Shown here in pieces: positions 25,121 to 34,849 of a stretch of DNA of 64,000 bases (positions within the stretch are counted from its first letter, which is position 1; each line of letters opens with the position of its first letter). The notes below the pieces were generated by a model, which saw only the letters and a program-made list of their open reading frames with translations, made no database searches and was not told where the DNA came from. The DNA is taken from positions 124,001-188,000 of the forward strand of contig JFLJ01000156.1 in the NCBI GenBank assembly GCA_000634115.1, written 5' to 3'. A program made the translations under genes and the position numbers. The stretch is from Prochlorococcus sp. scB241_528O2. GTDB taxonomy: Bacteria > Cyanobacteriota > Cyanobacteriia > PCC-6307 > Cyanobiaceae.

Positions 25121-26164
25121 TTAAGTTAAGATTTCTGGCAAAAATTGACTAATTTTTGAATCGTTTTTTCGAACTATCTTTCCAATCTCCCAACTATCTA
25201 CATCATAATCTTTACAGATATTTAATATTGGGTCCTTAAATTGTTTATCAATAATTAAACAAAATCCTACTCCAAGATTGAAAGTATTCCAAAAATCTTT
25301 TTCAGGAATCGTTCCTTTATCTTTTAGGAATTTAAATAATATAGGTATTTCCCAAGAATTGGTATTGATATATGGAATAAAATCAGAAGGAATACATCTT
25401 GGTAGATTTTCTGGAATTCCTCCACCAGTAATATGAGACATTGCTTTAATTTCTATATTTTCAGATAATATTTGGTTAATCAAATTATTGTAAATTTTTG
25501 TAGGTTTCAATAACTCATCATAAAAATTTAAGTGAGAAACTTTTTCAAATTCTTTATCAATTTGATTATTATTTTGAATGATTTTCCTTACTAAACTAAA
25601 GCCATTACTATGGACTCCATTACTTTTTAAAGCAATTATTAAGTCATTTTCAGATACCCTTTGACCATTAATAAGCTTATCCTCATCAACTATTCCCACA
25701 CAGAATCCTGCAAGATCATACTTATTTTTTGAATAAAATCCTGGCATTTCAGCGGTTTCTCCACCTAGTAATGAACAGTTATTTTCTCCACAGCCATATG
25801 AAATACCCCGAACAACCTGCAATAATTGTTTCTTATCAAGCTTACCAGTAGCAATATAATCAAGAAAAAATAACGGTTTTGCACCGCTGGTAATAATATC
25901 ATTCATGCACATAGCAACTAAATCAATACCAACCTCAAAGTGAAAGTTTTTACTTTGGGCTAATTCTAATTTTGTTCCAACACCATCAGTTCCTGAAACA
26001 AGAACTGGTTTTTTAAAACTATCGATAGGAATTCTAAATAAACCTCCGAAGCCTCCAATACCTTCAATCACATTGGATGTATGCGTTCCTTCAACTGCCT
26101 GTTTAATTTCGGAAACAAATTCTCGCCCAGCTTTTATATCGACACCTGATGTTTTGTAATCCAT
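25121..26164 (-). CDS. purM: Phosphoribosylformylglycinamidine cyclo-ligase (AIR synthetase)
   Basis: Fifth step of purine synthesis: closes FGAM to AIR with ATP. The 347-residue protein has YKTSGVDIKAGREFV near the start. It also has SGTDGVGTKL, the CMNDIITSGAKPLFFLDY region, LLGGETAEMPGFY and HITGGGIPENLPR, all diagnostic for PurM. Length is standard. It is divergent from the panC-cmk fusion with a 99-base gap. Confidence 0.97.
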   Translation of the reverse strand: MDYKTSGVDIKAGREFVSEIKQAVEGTHTSNVIEGIGGFGGLFRIPIDSFKKPVLVSGTDGVGTKLELAQSKNFHFEVGIDLVAMCMNDIITSGAKPLFFLDYIATGKLDKKQLLQVVRGISYGCGENNCSLLGGETAEMPGFYSKNKYDLAGFCVGIVDEDKLINGQRVSENDLIIALKSNGVHSNGFSLVRKIIQNNNQIDKEFEKVSHLNFYDELLKPTKIYNNLINQILSENIEIKAMSHITGGGIPENLPRCIPSDFIPYINTNSWEIPILFKFLKDKGTIPEKDFWNTFNLGVGFCLIIDKQFKDPILNICKDYDVDSWEIGKIVRKNDSKISQFLPEILT

Positions 26165-26263
26165 AAAATAAAAAATGATAGACTTTCCCTATATAGATAT
26201 TCCTCCTAAGATTGCTTTTGTCCAGTAATTATTTATCAAATAGATTTATTTTTTAAAAACAAA

Positions 26264-27796
26264 GTGAATAAAGTAATCCTAAGGAAAACTGAAGAAATAG
26301 AAAATTGGAGGAGAAATATAAATAGTGAAATTAACTTCATTCCAACAATGGGTAATCTTCACAATGGTCATATAAAACTAATATCGACAGCAAAAAATGA
26401 GAATTCTAATGTTAATTTAGTAAGTATTTTTGTTAATCCACTCCAATTTGATAACAAGTTAGATTTAGAGAATTACCCTAAAACAATTGACAATGATATT
26501 AAAATCTCCTTTGAAAATGGCGCAGATGCCATCTTCATCCCAAGTACTGAAGACATATATCCACCGAATAATGAAAAAATTACATTACTGAAAGCTTCAA
26601 AAAAATTATCTTCTGCATTATGTGGATTAACTCGAATTGGGCATTTCGATGGCGTATGTACAGTAGTTTATAGATTACTTAATCTCATCAAGCCAAGAAA
26701 TCTTTACTTAGGAGAAAAAGATTGGCAACAACTTTTAATTTTAAAAAATCTTGTCCTAACAAAGAAATTAAATGTCGCTATTAAATCTATTCCTACACAA
26801 AGAGATTTTGATGGAATTCCTTTAAGTTCTCGAAATATAAATTTATCAAAAAACGAAAGAAAATTAATTAGATTTTTTTCAAATGAGTTATTAGTAGCAA
26901 AAGAAAATTTTCAAAAAGAACAAAAGATCCGTTTAAAAGAAATAATTAGAAAGCTGTCAGCAGAAAAAATTTCAATTGAATATTTAGAACATTTACACCC
27001 TCATACCCTCCAAAAAGCAAGAGTTGAGGATAATATTTCGATACTGGCTGGTGCGATAAGATGTGGAGAGACAAGATTAATTGATCACGTTTTTCTAATG
27101 AAAAGAAGGCCTATTATTGCAATTGATGGCCCTGCAGGGTCAGGTAAAAGTACTGTAACAAAATTAATAGCAAAGAAACTTAAACTTTTATATTTAGATA
27201 CTGGTGCAATGTATAGGGCATTGAGTTGGCTCTTAATAAAAGAAGATATTGATTATGAGAAAGAAAACAAATTGCAGAAAATTCTTAAAAATATTTCTAT
27301 TGTTTTCAAGTCAAATGATAATGCTAATCAGGATGTTTTTATTAATAACTACTGTGTTACTGAAGAAATTAGGTCGCAAGAGATAAGTTCCATCGTTTCT
27401 AAAATCTCCTCCATTAAAGAAGTAAGAGAATTCTTAGTAGAAGAACAAAGAAAAATTGGGGAATCAGGCGGACTTGTAGCTGAGGGAAGAGATATAGGAA
27501 CTACTGTTTTTCCTGATGCAGAACTTAAAATATTTTTAACTGCAAGCATCGATGAAAGAGCAAAAAGAAGAAAATCTGACAAAAAAAGTAAAGAATCACA
27601 AGAAATAGATATTCATACATTAAAGGAACTTATAAAGAAAAGAGATTTTGAAGATTCTAATAGGGAAATTTCACCTCTAATAAAAGCGAATGACGCAATA
27701 GAAATTATTACGGATGGATATTCAATTAATGAGGTAGTAGACCAAATCATTAATCTTTATAATTACAAGATTCCCAAAGAGATTCAGATACAATAA
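26264..27796 (+). CDS. panC/cmk: Bifunctional pantothenate synthetase / cytidylate kinase (PanC-Cmk fusion)
   Basis: Two complete enzymes in one 510-residue chain, started by GTG at 26264. Residues 1-275 are PanC (joins pantoate and beta-alanine), with PTMGNLHNGH containing the nucleotide-binding HxGH, then GLTRIGHFDGVCTVV and GEKDWQQL. Residues about 283-505 are cytidylate kinase, with P-loop GPAGSGKS at 290-297, YLDTGAMYRA, GGLVAEGRDIGTTVFPDA and RDFEDSNREISPL. This fusion is a known cyanobacterial arrangement. It is convergent with the phosphatase gene (2-base gap). Confidence 0.96.
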   Translation: MNKVILRKTEEIENWRRNINSEINFIPTMGNLHNGHIKLISTAKNENSNVNLVSIFVNPLQFDNKLDLENYPKTIDNDIKISFENGADAIFIPSTEDIYPPNNEKITLLKASKKLSSALCGLTRIGHFDGVCTVVYRLLNLIKPRNLYLGEKDWQQLLILKNLVLTKKLNVAIKSIPTQRDFDGIPLSSRNINLSKNERKLIRFFSNELLVAKENFQKEQKIRLKEIIRKLSAEKISIEYLEHLHPHTLQKARVEDNISILAGAIRCGETRLIDHVFLMKRRPIIAIDGPAGSGKSTVTKLIAKKLKLLYLDTGAMYRALSWLLIKEDIDYEKENKLQKILKNISIVFKSNDNANQDVFINNYCVTEEIRSQEISSIVSKISSIKEVREFLVEEQRKIGESGGLVAEGRDIGTTVFPDAELKIFLTASIDERAKRRKSDKKSKESQEIDIHTLKELIKKRDFEDSNREISPLIKANDAIEIITDGYSINEVVDQIINLYNYKIPKEIQIQ

Positions 27797-27798
27797 AT

Positions 27799-28272
27799 TT
27801 AAGAAATACTTTCCAAGAAGCCACTCACAGAGTCTTCTAAAATATCAAGTACATGATCAAATCCCTCATCGCCTCCAAAATATGGGTCAGGAACTTCTTG
27901 CTCATTAAAAACTGATCTGAAATTCTGTATTTTTTTAATTGATGCATAATCACTTGAAGATGATCTATTTTTAAGATCTTGTATATTCCGAAAATTCGAA
28001 TCATCCATCGCAAGAATATAGTTAAATTGCTCAAAATCTTTGCTAGTAATTTGACGAGCCCTACTTAAGATATTTATATTTCTTCTTTCTGCAGCAATTC
28101 TCATTCTAGAGTCAGCTTTTTTTCCTATATGCCAACTCCCAGTTCCAGCAGAATCAACAATAAATCCATCGGTTAATCCATTCTTTTCGAGTAAATTGAT
28201 AAAAACAGCTTCTGCAGCAGGAGATCTACAAATGTTTCCCAAACATACAAAAAGAACAGAGATTTTTTTCAT
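27799..28272 (-). CDS. Low-molecular-weight protein tyrosine phosphatase
   Basis: The N-terminal phosphate loop is VCLGNICRSP, matching CX5R with Cys10 and Arg16. The general-acid Asp lies in VPDPYFGG near residue 130. The 157-residue length is normal for the family. In bacteria such enzymes often control tyrosine kinases of polysaccharide export, but none is adjacent here. It lies 31 bases downstream of pebB on the same strand and may share the bilin transcript without functional connection. Confidence 0.92.
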   Translation of the reverse strand: MKKISVLFVCLGNICRSPAAEAVFINLLEKNGLTDGFIVDSAGTGSWHIGKKADSRMRIAAERRNINILSRARQITSKDFEQFNYILAMDDSNFRNIQDLKNRSSSSDYASIKKIQNFRSVFNEQEVPDPYFGGDEGFDHVLDILEDSVSGFLESIS

Positions 28273-28303
28273 ATAATTTCAAATTTATAAAATTATAAGA
28301 CTA

Positions 28304-29065
28304 TTAAGTAGTAAATAATACTTCTGTAATTAAAGATTCAGTAAATTCCCTACCAAATAAACTTGATAACATTGGCCTAGCTGGATCGTTATCTCTTCTA
28401 TATTGCAGATAATTTTTTTGACCATTTATTAATTCTTTTTGTAGATCTATAGTAGCTTCTTGACTTTCGAAAAGAATTTCCAAATACAAAGTTAAGTATT
28501 CTGTGAATGAAGTATAAAGCTGATTGGCAATTAAAAAATCACTACTTTCTTCTTTTGGTAATTTTGACCAAATTAATCCTGGAGAAAAAAATCTAGCTAC
28601 ATCTGCAGACATTTTTTCAGCCAATGGAAGTGATGAATGACAACGTGTTTTAAGGTTTATAAGTTGTTCTAATAACTTATTGCCATATTGATTTTCTATT
28701 TTTAATGAGGGTTGGAAATCTAATACTATTAAATGACTATTGGGTAGAGAAACAAAATCCACCCCAAAAAATGGAACATTGTAAGTAGTATTTGGAATAA
28801 TTAAAAAATTTAAAACAGAATAATTTGGACTATTAATACAAACTGCTCTTGCAAATTGAATTCTTTTTTTATGGGTTACGCCCCAGGTAGAAAGATTCAC
28901 ATTTTTTTTTGATTTTTTTGAACCATACGTTGAATCTTTATAAGAGAATTCAGAGGGTATCACTTTTTCTAAGCAGTTATATTTACTTAAATTATTAATT
29001 ATATATTTTAGAAAATTATTCCACTTCCATTCTGGTCCATAAAAAATAGTATCTTGTATTAACAT
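28304..29065 (-). CDS. pebB: Phycoerythrobilin:ferredoxin oxidoreductase
   Basis: Ferredoxin-dependent bilin reductase of 253 residues that reduces 15,16-dihydrobiliverdin to phycoerythrobilin. Family segments are [41 protein letters not shown] and the C-terminal [21 protein letters not shown]. PebB rather than PebA is inferred from this segment pattern and from its place as second gene directly after pebA. The pebA stop and pebB start abut (TGA ATG), so the two are coupled, consistent with known channelling of the intermediate from PebA to PebB. Confidence 0.92.
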   Translation of the reverse strand: MLIQDTIFYGPEWKWNNFLKYIINNLSKYNCLEKVIPSEFSYKDSTYGSKKSKKNVNLSTWGVTHKKRIQFARAVCINSPNYSVLNFLIIPNTTYNVPFFGVDFVSLPNSHLIVLDFQPSLKIENQYGNKLLEQLINLKTRCHSSLPLAEKMSADVARFFSPGLIWSKLPKEESSDFLIANQLYTSFTEYLTLYLEILFESQEATIDLQKELINGQKNYLQYRRDNDPARPMLSSLFGREFTESLITEVLFTT

Positions 29066-29776
29066 TCAAAAAATAATCTCATTATTTAATGTAAAAAGAA
29101 AATTATTAATAAATTTTTTTGTCCATTTTTCTCCAAAAAAAGATCTAAACAATTTATCTGCAGGGTCTTTTTCAAAACTGTACTTATCATATTTAATTTG
29201 ATTAATCTTAATTTGTTCTGTTTTTAAAAATTGATTAACATGATTCAATTTATAGAGTTTCAAATAATTGTTTACAAATGAATAGAATATATTGTTTAAA
29301 TCTCTATCAAGATTTAATTTATTACCTCTACATATAATAACCCAAGGGGAGAAATACTTTTTTGAATCATAGATATTCTTCATTTTATTATTATCAAATG
29401 CAGAATATTTTTTCTTAATAATACCTAAACTTGAACAATATTTTTTGAGATACTCTTTTTCTTGAATTAAGGGTTGATAATCTAGAATTGCTAATAACTT
29501 TTGAGAATTTCCAAACCATAAAATATCAGCTCCTAGTATAGGCAATTCACTATCAAAATTTGGATATGCGACCGTATTAAACACTTGCAGTGTTTTGCCA
29601 CCGTCTAATCTAGTTATTCTCCACCTTCTATATTCAGGAGATGTAAAAAGCCAATTTTTAATAATATATTTTGAATCTTTATTATGATGTTCTTTAAATT
29701 CACTAGATATTTGCACTTCATGACCATTTAATTCATCAATATTGGTTTTAAGGAAATCAACTAATGAATCAAACAT
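29066..29776 (-). CDS. pebA: 15,16-dihydrobiliverdin:ferredoxin oxidoreductase
   Basis: First bilin reductase of phycoerythrobilin synthesis, 236 residues, acting on biliverdin IX-alpha. It contains the shared fold segments [35 protein letters not shown] and the C-terminal [21 protein letters not shown]. The sequence is rich in Lys, Asn and Ile and looks fast-evolving, as expected for Prochlorococcus pebA, but the core Asp/Trp region is retained. It lies between ho1 (5-base gap) and pebB (no gap). Confidence 0.92.
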   Translation of the reverse strand: MFDSLVDFLKTNIDELNGHEVQISSEFKEHHNKDSKYIIKNWLFTSPEYRRWRITRLDGGKTLQVFNTVAYPNFDSELPILGADILWFGNSQKLLAILDYQPLIQEKEYLKKYCSSLGIIKKKYSAFDNNKMKNIYDSKKYFSPWVIICRGNKLNLDRDLNNIFYSFVNNYLKLYKLNHVNQFLKTEQIKINQIKYDKYSFEKDPADKLFRSFFGEKWTKKFINNFLFTLNNEIIF

Positions 29777-29781
29777 AAATA

Positions 29782-30492
29782 CTAGGTCTCAGTACTTCCC
29801 TTTCTAACTTTTTTTGTTATGTAATTAAATACAATCTTGCCTAAAACAGCAATCAAGTTACCTTCAAGCTCCTTAAACATTTTCATATTGTAGGTAAAAG
29901 CTTTATTGGCTTCATCAATAATTTGATCAGCAATCTTTTGATTTATGGGAAGTTGATTCAAAGTAAGTGAGTATTCTTCCTTGAATTTCTTTTCGTCAGA
30001 AATTAATTCAAATTCATAAAAATTTAAACCATTATTTCCCTGTAAATTTAATGCTTTTTTAGCTATCCTTTTCAAAATTTGACCACCAGATAAATCTCCT
30101 ATATAGCGGGTGTAGTGGTGACCAACCAATAACTCTGGTGATTTTTTTGCAACCTCACGGATTCTTTCAACATATTCTTTTGCTGATTGAGAAATACTAA
30201 TTTCATTCTTCCAATTATCACCAAAATAAAATTTAAGATCATTTTCAAGTGTTTCTTTCCTGAATAATGATTTAAAACCAATAGGTTTTATTACAGGATG
30301 TTCCTCACAAACCAATCTTTCAATTTCTTCTTCCATAGCCTTATAAACAAAATACAAATCACTAATTAATTTTCTATAAGATTTTTTTTCAACAACTCCT
30401 TTTAAAAAACAAGCCACAAAGCCAGTATTTTCTGCCATGGTGTGGGATTTTTTTGTCCCTTCTCTTAGTTGTCCTGCAAGAGCGACTGCCAT
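29782..30492 (-). CDS. ho1: Heme oxygenase (biliverdin-producing)
   Basis: Opens heme to biliverdin IX-alpha with ferredoxin and O2. The 236-residue protein has [16 protein letters not shown] with the proximal heme ligand His17, and the distal-helix region [20 protein letters not shown], which carries the family signature glycines. It supplies biliverdin to PebA and PebB, whose genes follow directly on the same strand, making a compact ho1-pebA-pebB module. Confidence 0.96.
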   Translation of the reverse strand: MAVALAGQLREGTKKSHTMAENTGFVACFLKGVVEKKSYRKLISDLYFVYKAMEEEIERLVCEEHPVIKPIGFKSLFRKETLENDLKFYFGDNWKNEISISQSAKEYVERIREVAKKSPELLVGHHYTRYIGDLSGGQILKRIAKKALNLQGNNGLNFYEFELISDEKKFKEEYSLTLNQLPINQKIADQIIDEANKAFTYNMKMFKELEGNLIAVLGKIVFNYITKKVRKGSTET

Positions 30493-30549
30493 CTGTTTTG
30501 AATTAATTTTATATTTGTTTTTAATCTACAAGGAAAATACATAAAACAG

Positions 30550-30981
30550 CTAATTTTTGTTACCAGCAGATGTTGTAGAGAATAACTTATATAGTTCTTT
30601 ACAAACCAAATAGAGATTATCTTTCTGTTCTTTTTGAGGTAAATGAGTACCAGTCATTTCCCACTCTCCGACAGTAGCTACTCTCCATCTCTCGGAGGGA
30701 ACAATCATCCCTCTCATTATTATTCCTAACAATTTTGGGACTGTGTTATTGTTTTCATTCTCAATTCTCAATTGTAAGAGTATTGCTCTACATTCAATAA
30801 GAGGACTCCAACCTGGGAAATGAAAAGCAAAATCAATAGTATCCTGCATGGATTCATTATTTGAATTTTCCCAAGGACTAAAATTAACGCTGGCATCTGG
30901 AAAATATTTCCGAAACAATGCTGCAGTAGAGGCAATTTTATTAGCTATTTCAACATTTCTTACATTTGAACTCGCATTCAT
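30550..30981 (-). CDS. Conserved-looking protein upstream of ho1, function unknown
   Basis: A 143-residue soluble protein with mixed alpha/beta character and no motif I recognise. Notable stretches are FRKYFPDASVNFSPW, FAFHFPGWSPLIECRAILLQLRI and MRGMIVPSERWRVATVGEWEMTG. It precedes ho1 by 57 bases on the same strand and could be the first gene of the bilin operon, which makes a link to heme or bilin handling possible but unproven. Confidence 0.65.
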   Translation of the reverse strand: MNASSNVRNVEIANKIASTAALFRKYFPDASVNFSPWENSNNESMQDTIDFAFHFPGWSPLIECRAILLQLRIENENNNTVPKLLGIIMRGMIVPSERWRVATVGEWEMTGTHLPQKEQKDNLYLVCKELYKLFSTTSAGNKN

Positions 30982-31195
30982 AAATAGCTAAGTATTTTTT
31001 TGAAAATGACATAATTTCCTTGAACTTGCTTATTAACTACTTTTTCTTTTAATAAAGATGTTGAAATGCTGATCAATAATGTATTTTCTGTTCACATTTG
31101 AATAATAAATTTCTAGCTTTTAGAGAAAAATAACTCATCGCAAATTAAAATACGAAGAACTTCAATGATTTATCTTTTTTATACATTCAATAGCT

Positions 31196-32620
31196 ATGCC
31201 AAAATTTGAAAAATTAAATTTACCTAATGATGGAGAGATAATAACTTTTCATCAAGGCAAGCCGAATGTTCCTAATAATCCAATTGTACCATTTATTAGG
31301 GGTGATGGAACTGGAGTTGATATATGGCCAGCAACACAAATTGTTATTGATGCAGCTATAAAAAAAAGCTATGGAGATGAAAGAAAAATTAATTGGTTTA
31401 AAATCTATGCCGGAGATGAAGCTTGTGAACATTATGGAACATATAACTATCTCCCTCAAGATACTATTGAAGCAATTAAACACTTCGGTGTAGCTATTAA
31501 AGGTCCTTTAACAACGCCAATTGGAGGAGGAATTAGATCTCTTAATGTTGCATTAAGACAAATCTTTGATTTATATAGCTGTGTTAGACCATGCAGATAT
31601 TATTCAGGTACTCCAAGTCCTCACAAAAATCCTCAAAATTTAGACGTTATTGTTTATAGAGAAAATACTGAAGATATCTACATGGGAATTGAATGGGAAG
31701 CCGAGGATAATAATTGTCTTGAATTAATTAATCACTTAAATAACGTTGTAATACCAAATAGTAAAAATTTAAAAAATAGATCAATTCCAAAGGGGTCTGG
31801 AATAGGAATAAAACCAGTTAGTAAATTAGGTAGCCAAAGGCATATTAGAAAGGCTATTGAGCATGCAAAAAGATTATCAGGTGATAAAAGACATGTGACT
31901 CTTGTACATAAAGGCAATATCATGAAATATACGGAAGGTGCTTTTAGAGATTGGGGATATGAATTGGCAGTGAACGAATTTAGAGAAGACTGCATTACGG
32001 AAAGAGAAAGCTGGATTTTAAATAATATTCAAAAAGATCCAGGAATTACAATTGAAAATAATGCACGGAAAATTGAACCAGGTTTTGACAAACTTACTAA
32101 TAACAAAAAGGCATTTATCTGTGAAGAAATTAAAGAGGTTATAAATTCAATATCAAATTCCCATGGAGATGGAAAATGGCAAGAACTTATTCTTGTTGAT
32201 GATCGGATAGCTGATAGTATATTTCAACAAATTCAAACTAGACCTCAAGAATATTCAATTCTTGCGACATTAAATCTTAATGGTGACTATGTTTCTGATG
32301 CAGCCGCAGCAATAGTTGGTGGCCTAGGTATGGCTCCCGGTGCAAATATTGGTGATAACGCGGCAATTTTCGAAGCAACCCATGGTACTGCGCCAAAACA
32401 TGCAGGCTTAAATAAAATTAATCCAGGTTCAGTAATTCTTAGTGGGGTAATGATGCTTGAATATTTTGGTTGGAATGAAGCAGCTAACCTCATTACTAAC
32501 GGTTTAAGTAAGGCAATAGAGCAAAAAAAAGTCACCTATGATCTGGCACGTTTAATGGAACCTAAAGTAGAGCCCTTATCCTGCAGCAGTTTTGCTGAAG
32601 AAATTATCTCAAATTTCTAA
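31196..32620 (+). CDS. icd: NADP-dependent isocitrate dehydrogenase
   Basis: Oxidises isocitrate to 2-oxoglutarate, the carbon skeleton for ammonium assimilation and the nitrogen signal in cyanobacteria. The 474-residue protein has FIRGDGTGVDIWPA, the GIRSLNVALRQIFDLYSCVRP substrate region with the phosphorylation-site-like Ser, YRENTEDIYMGIEW, and the C-terminal ATHGTAPKHAG plus LSGVMMLEYFGW. It is about 55 residues longer than E. coli Icd because of an insertion around residues 270-320, as in other cyanobacterial enzymes. The 214-base upstream gap holds a half-matching NtcA-like palindrome that I did not accept. Confidence 0.96.
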   Translation: MPKFEKLNLPNDGEIITFHQGKPNVPNNPIVPFIRGDGTGVDIWPATQIVIDAAIKKSYGDERKINWFKIYAGDEACEHYGTYNYLPQDTIEAIKHFGVAIKGPLTTPIGGGIRSLNVALRQIFDLYSCVRPCRYYSGTPSPHKNPQNLDVIVYRENTEDIYMGIEWEAEDNNCLELINHLNNVVIPNSKNLKNRSIPKGSGIGIKPVSKLGSQRHIRKAIEHAKRLSGDKRHVTLVHKGNIMKYTEGAFRDWGYELAVNEFREDCITERESWILNNIQKDPGITIENNARKIEPGFDKLTNNKKAFICEEIKEVINSISNSHGDGKWQELILVDDRIADSIFQQIQTRPQEYSILATLNLNGDYVSDAAAAIVGGLGMAPGANIGDNAAIFEATHGTAPKHAGLNKINPGSVILSGVMMLEYFGWNEAANLITNGLSKAIEQKKVTYDLARLMEPKVEPLSCSSFAEEIISNF

Positions 32621-32622
32621 TT

Positions 32623-33972
32623 TTAAAAATTATTATTATTTTCAAAAACTTTCAATATATTAACTAATGAATCTTTAGTGCCAATGTTTCCAGGATGTGT
32701 AACGATAGGAAGCTTTTGATCATTTTGCAGTTTATGAGTTACCACAGAAATGCCTGTTTTTATTTGTCCTTCAAGATAAACATAATCTGCATTAAGTCCA
32801 TTACTGAGAATCGCATTTGTTGTTATTCCTCCTTTTGAAATCAAATATCCTATCTCATATTTCAAATCTGCAACTATTTCAGCAATAAAAAGAGCAAGTG
32901 AATTATAAAAATTAAATTGTTCAGAATACTCCAGGGACATAAATTTTCTTGAAGTAAATAATACAGGAGATTTTCCATTGCTAAAGGAAATTCTAATTTC
33001 TCTCAAAAATTTATTTTTAAACAAATTCCTTGGCTTCTGATTATTCTCTAATGAAGTAATTCTAAAGAATTCATAAACATCTAATTCAATTGGCTGGCAA
33101 ATATTTATCTCTAATAAGTTTTTTAATTGTAATGTTGAAAGTTCCACATAAGATCCAATAATTACCAGTCCAGGAAGAAAACTTTTTTCTTTATTTTCTA
33201 TTCTTAAATTAGAAAAAAATCTATCATCCTGAGGATTACTTTTTTTCTTAGAAATTGCACTAATAAAACTTGCTGCCGTTCGAAAAAGAAATTTTTTTTG
33301 TTTAGTTAATTTTTTTATTGTTAAAGAAAATTTATTAAGTTGAGCATAATTTTCTATATCTACAACTACATGTTTATTATTCTTCAAACTCTTAAGTGAT
33401 TTAAAAACAATATTATTCTCTTCATCATTAAGATTTTCTAGATCTGATAAAAAAAGATTTTGAATATCATCTAAATTTATTTGAGATTTACTCTTCTGAA
33501 ATAAAAGATTTTTGACATTACTTGTCTCGTATCCAAAAATTTTATCTCTTGCAAAAATAGTTTGATTTATAGGGATTGAATCAACAAAGTGTGATCCATT
33601 AACTGTAAATCTTTTACCCTCTATAAAAGCTGGGATGTGAAAAGTTGAATCGAAGGGACCTAAGCAACTATTTATAACACTAGGCTCTAAAAAGTTATGT
33701 CCTCGAAGAGTAGAATCTCCTCTACTAATAAAAATAATTTCTTCTTCATAAGTTTCAGAAGTTATAACGGCCTTAAGATTTCTACAAATTTCTTCTATTG
33801 TTAATTTCGCATCATTTTCCGATAATGACCGTGTATTAGCCAAAATAAAAAATAGATTAGATTCAGATTCAAAACCTTTAACTAAAGTTGAATAGTCCCA
33901 CTTAAGAAGTAATAAGCAATCATGGACCGTTTGAGAGCCTGTTGGATCATCATCTATAACAACAAATTTCAT
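32623..33972 (-). CDS. Four-carbon acid sugar kinase family protein
   Basis: A 449-residue protein of the OtnK/DUF1537 kinase family. The N-terminal VVIDDDPTGSQTVHD has the acidic substrate-site signature. Further family segments are FISRGDSTLRGH, FHIPAFIEGKRFTVNGSHFV and the C-terminal ATP-site glycines in SKGGITTNAIL and HPGNIGTKDSLVNIL. Family members phosphorylate four-carbon sugar acids such as erythronate or threonate. The usual partner genes (PdxA-like dehydrogenase, aldolase) are not next to it, so the substrate is open. It is convergent with icd (2-base gap) and precedes no clear pathway partner. Confidence 0.85.
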   Translation of the reverse strand: MKFVVIDDDPTGSQTVHDCLLLLKWDYSTLVKGFESESNLFFILANTRSLSENDAKLTIEEICRNLKAVITSETYEEEIIFISRGDSTLRGHNFLEPSVINSCLGPFDSTFHIPAFIEGKRFTVNGSHFVDSIPINQTIFARDKIFGYETSNVKNLLFQKSKSQINLDDIQNLFLSDLENLNDEENNIVFKSLKSLKNNKHVVVDIENYAQLNKFSLTIKKLTKQKKFLFRTAASFISAISKKKSNPQDDRFFSNLRIENKEKSFLPGLVIIGSYVELSTLQLKNLLEINICQPIELDVYEFFRITSLENNQKPRNLFKNKFLREIRISFSNGKSPVLFTSRKFMSLEYSEQFNFYNSLALFIAEIVADLKYEIGYLISKGGITTNAILSNGLNADYVYLEGQIKTGISVVTHKLQNDQKLPIVTHPGNIGTKDSLVNILKVFENNNNF

Positions 33973-33985
33973 AATTATTTCAAAA

Positions 33986-34840
33986 TCATTTAAGAGATTT
34001 TATTAGTATTGAAGCATCAAACTTTTGTCTATGATTTGAAGGAATCATAATGTTTCTGAATCCATCAACAAAAGAATTTCGAGGACTAGTCCAAGGTTCA
34101 AGACATATCATTCTTCTAGGAGGTTCACTCCAAATAACGCCGATGTCAAAAGGATATGGATGATTTAACGTTACCTGTCTTTTTAAGAATTTATCTCGAA
34201 AAACACTTTTACCAGAAGTATACATAAGTATATCAACTCCTGAATTAATATTTCTCAATTCATCCAAAGTATTACTTATAAAATTTCTTTTTTGATTCTG
34301 ACAATTAAGTGGATTATCAATAAAATCTAAATTTTTTAAATCTGAAACCTTAAAATAAGGATGAAATCCGAAATTTACAGGCATAATAGTTTCTGTTTTG
34401 TTTAAAATAGTGATTTCAAATTTTAAACAGTTAATCTTTAAGGTAACCTCAATTCTTAACTCGAAATCAAAAGGATAATATTTTTTTGTTGTTTTAGATT
34501 CATTTAAAATTAAACATAAAGATTTTTCACTAGCGCTTAGGTGGTATTGCCAATCCAAATCTCTAGCAAAACCATGCTGCATTAACTGCAAGTAATCTTT
34601 TCCGAATACTGAATTTGAGGTATTTAGATTTCCGCATATTGGAAACAGAATTGGAATGCCTCCTCTAATACTTTTTGTCTTATCCAAAAATCTTTCTGAA
34701 TCTAAATAAAGTATTTCATTACCATCTGAAACCCAATTTGTAATAACTCCACCTCTTTCAGGACAAAATTTAATATAGTTTTTTTGATCTAATTGAAAAA
34801 TATAAATTCCTTGCTCCTTATTAAATAATTTAATTTGCAC
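33986..34840 (-). CDS. Aldose 1-epimerase / glucose-6-phosphate 1-epimerase family protein
   Basis: Beta-sandwich mutarotase-like enzyme of 284 residues that interconverts alpha and beta anomers of sugars or sugar phosphates. Recognisable elements are RGGIPILFPICGN near the N-terminus, QHGFARDLDWQ, a substrate-region His in FGFHPYFKV, and the C-terminal GVIWSEPPRRMICLEPWTSPRNSF with the catalytic Glu context (CLEPW). This cyanobacterial form is closer to the YeaD-like group than to GalM. It lies 9 bases after the alpha/beta hydrolase gene and 13 before the sugar kinase gene, suggesting a co-transcribed group. Confidence 0.85.
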   Translation of the reverse strand: MQIKLFNKEQGIYIFQLDQKNYIKFCPERGGVITNWVSDGNEILYLDSERFLDKTKSIRGGIPILFPICGNLNTSNSVFGKDYLQLMQHGFARDLDWQYHLSASEKSLCLILNESKTTKKYYPFDFELRIEVTLKINCLKFEITILNKTETIMPVNFGFHPYFKVSDLKNLDFIDNPLNCQNQKRNFISNTLDELRNINSGVDILMYTSGKSVFRDKFLKRQVTLNHPYPFDIGVIWSEPPRRMICLEPWTSPRNSFVDGFRNIMIPSNHRQKFDASILIKSLK

Positions 34841-34849
34841 AATTATTAC

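Noticed and set aside
31075-31110. TGTA...CACA near-palindrome upstream of icd as a possible NtcA site
   Set aside because: The second half does not match TAC at the required 8-base spacing; icd is NtcA-regulated in some cyanobacteria, but the sequence here does not support a site.
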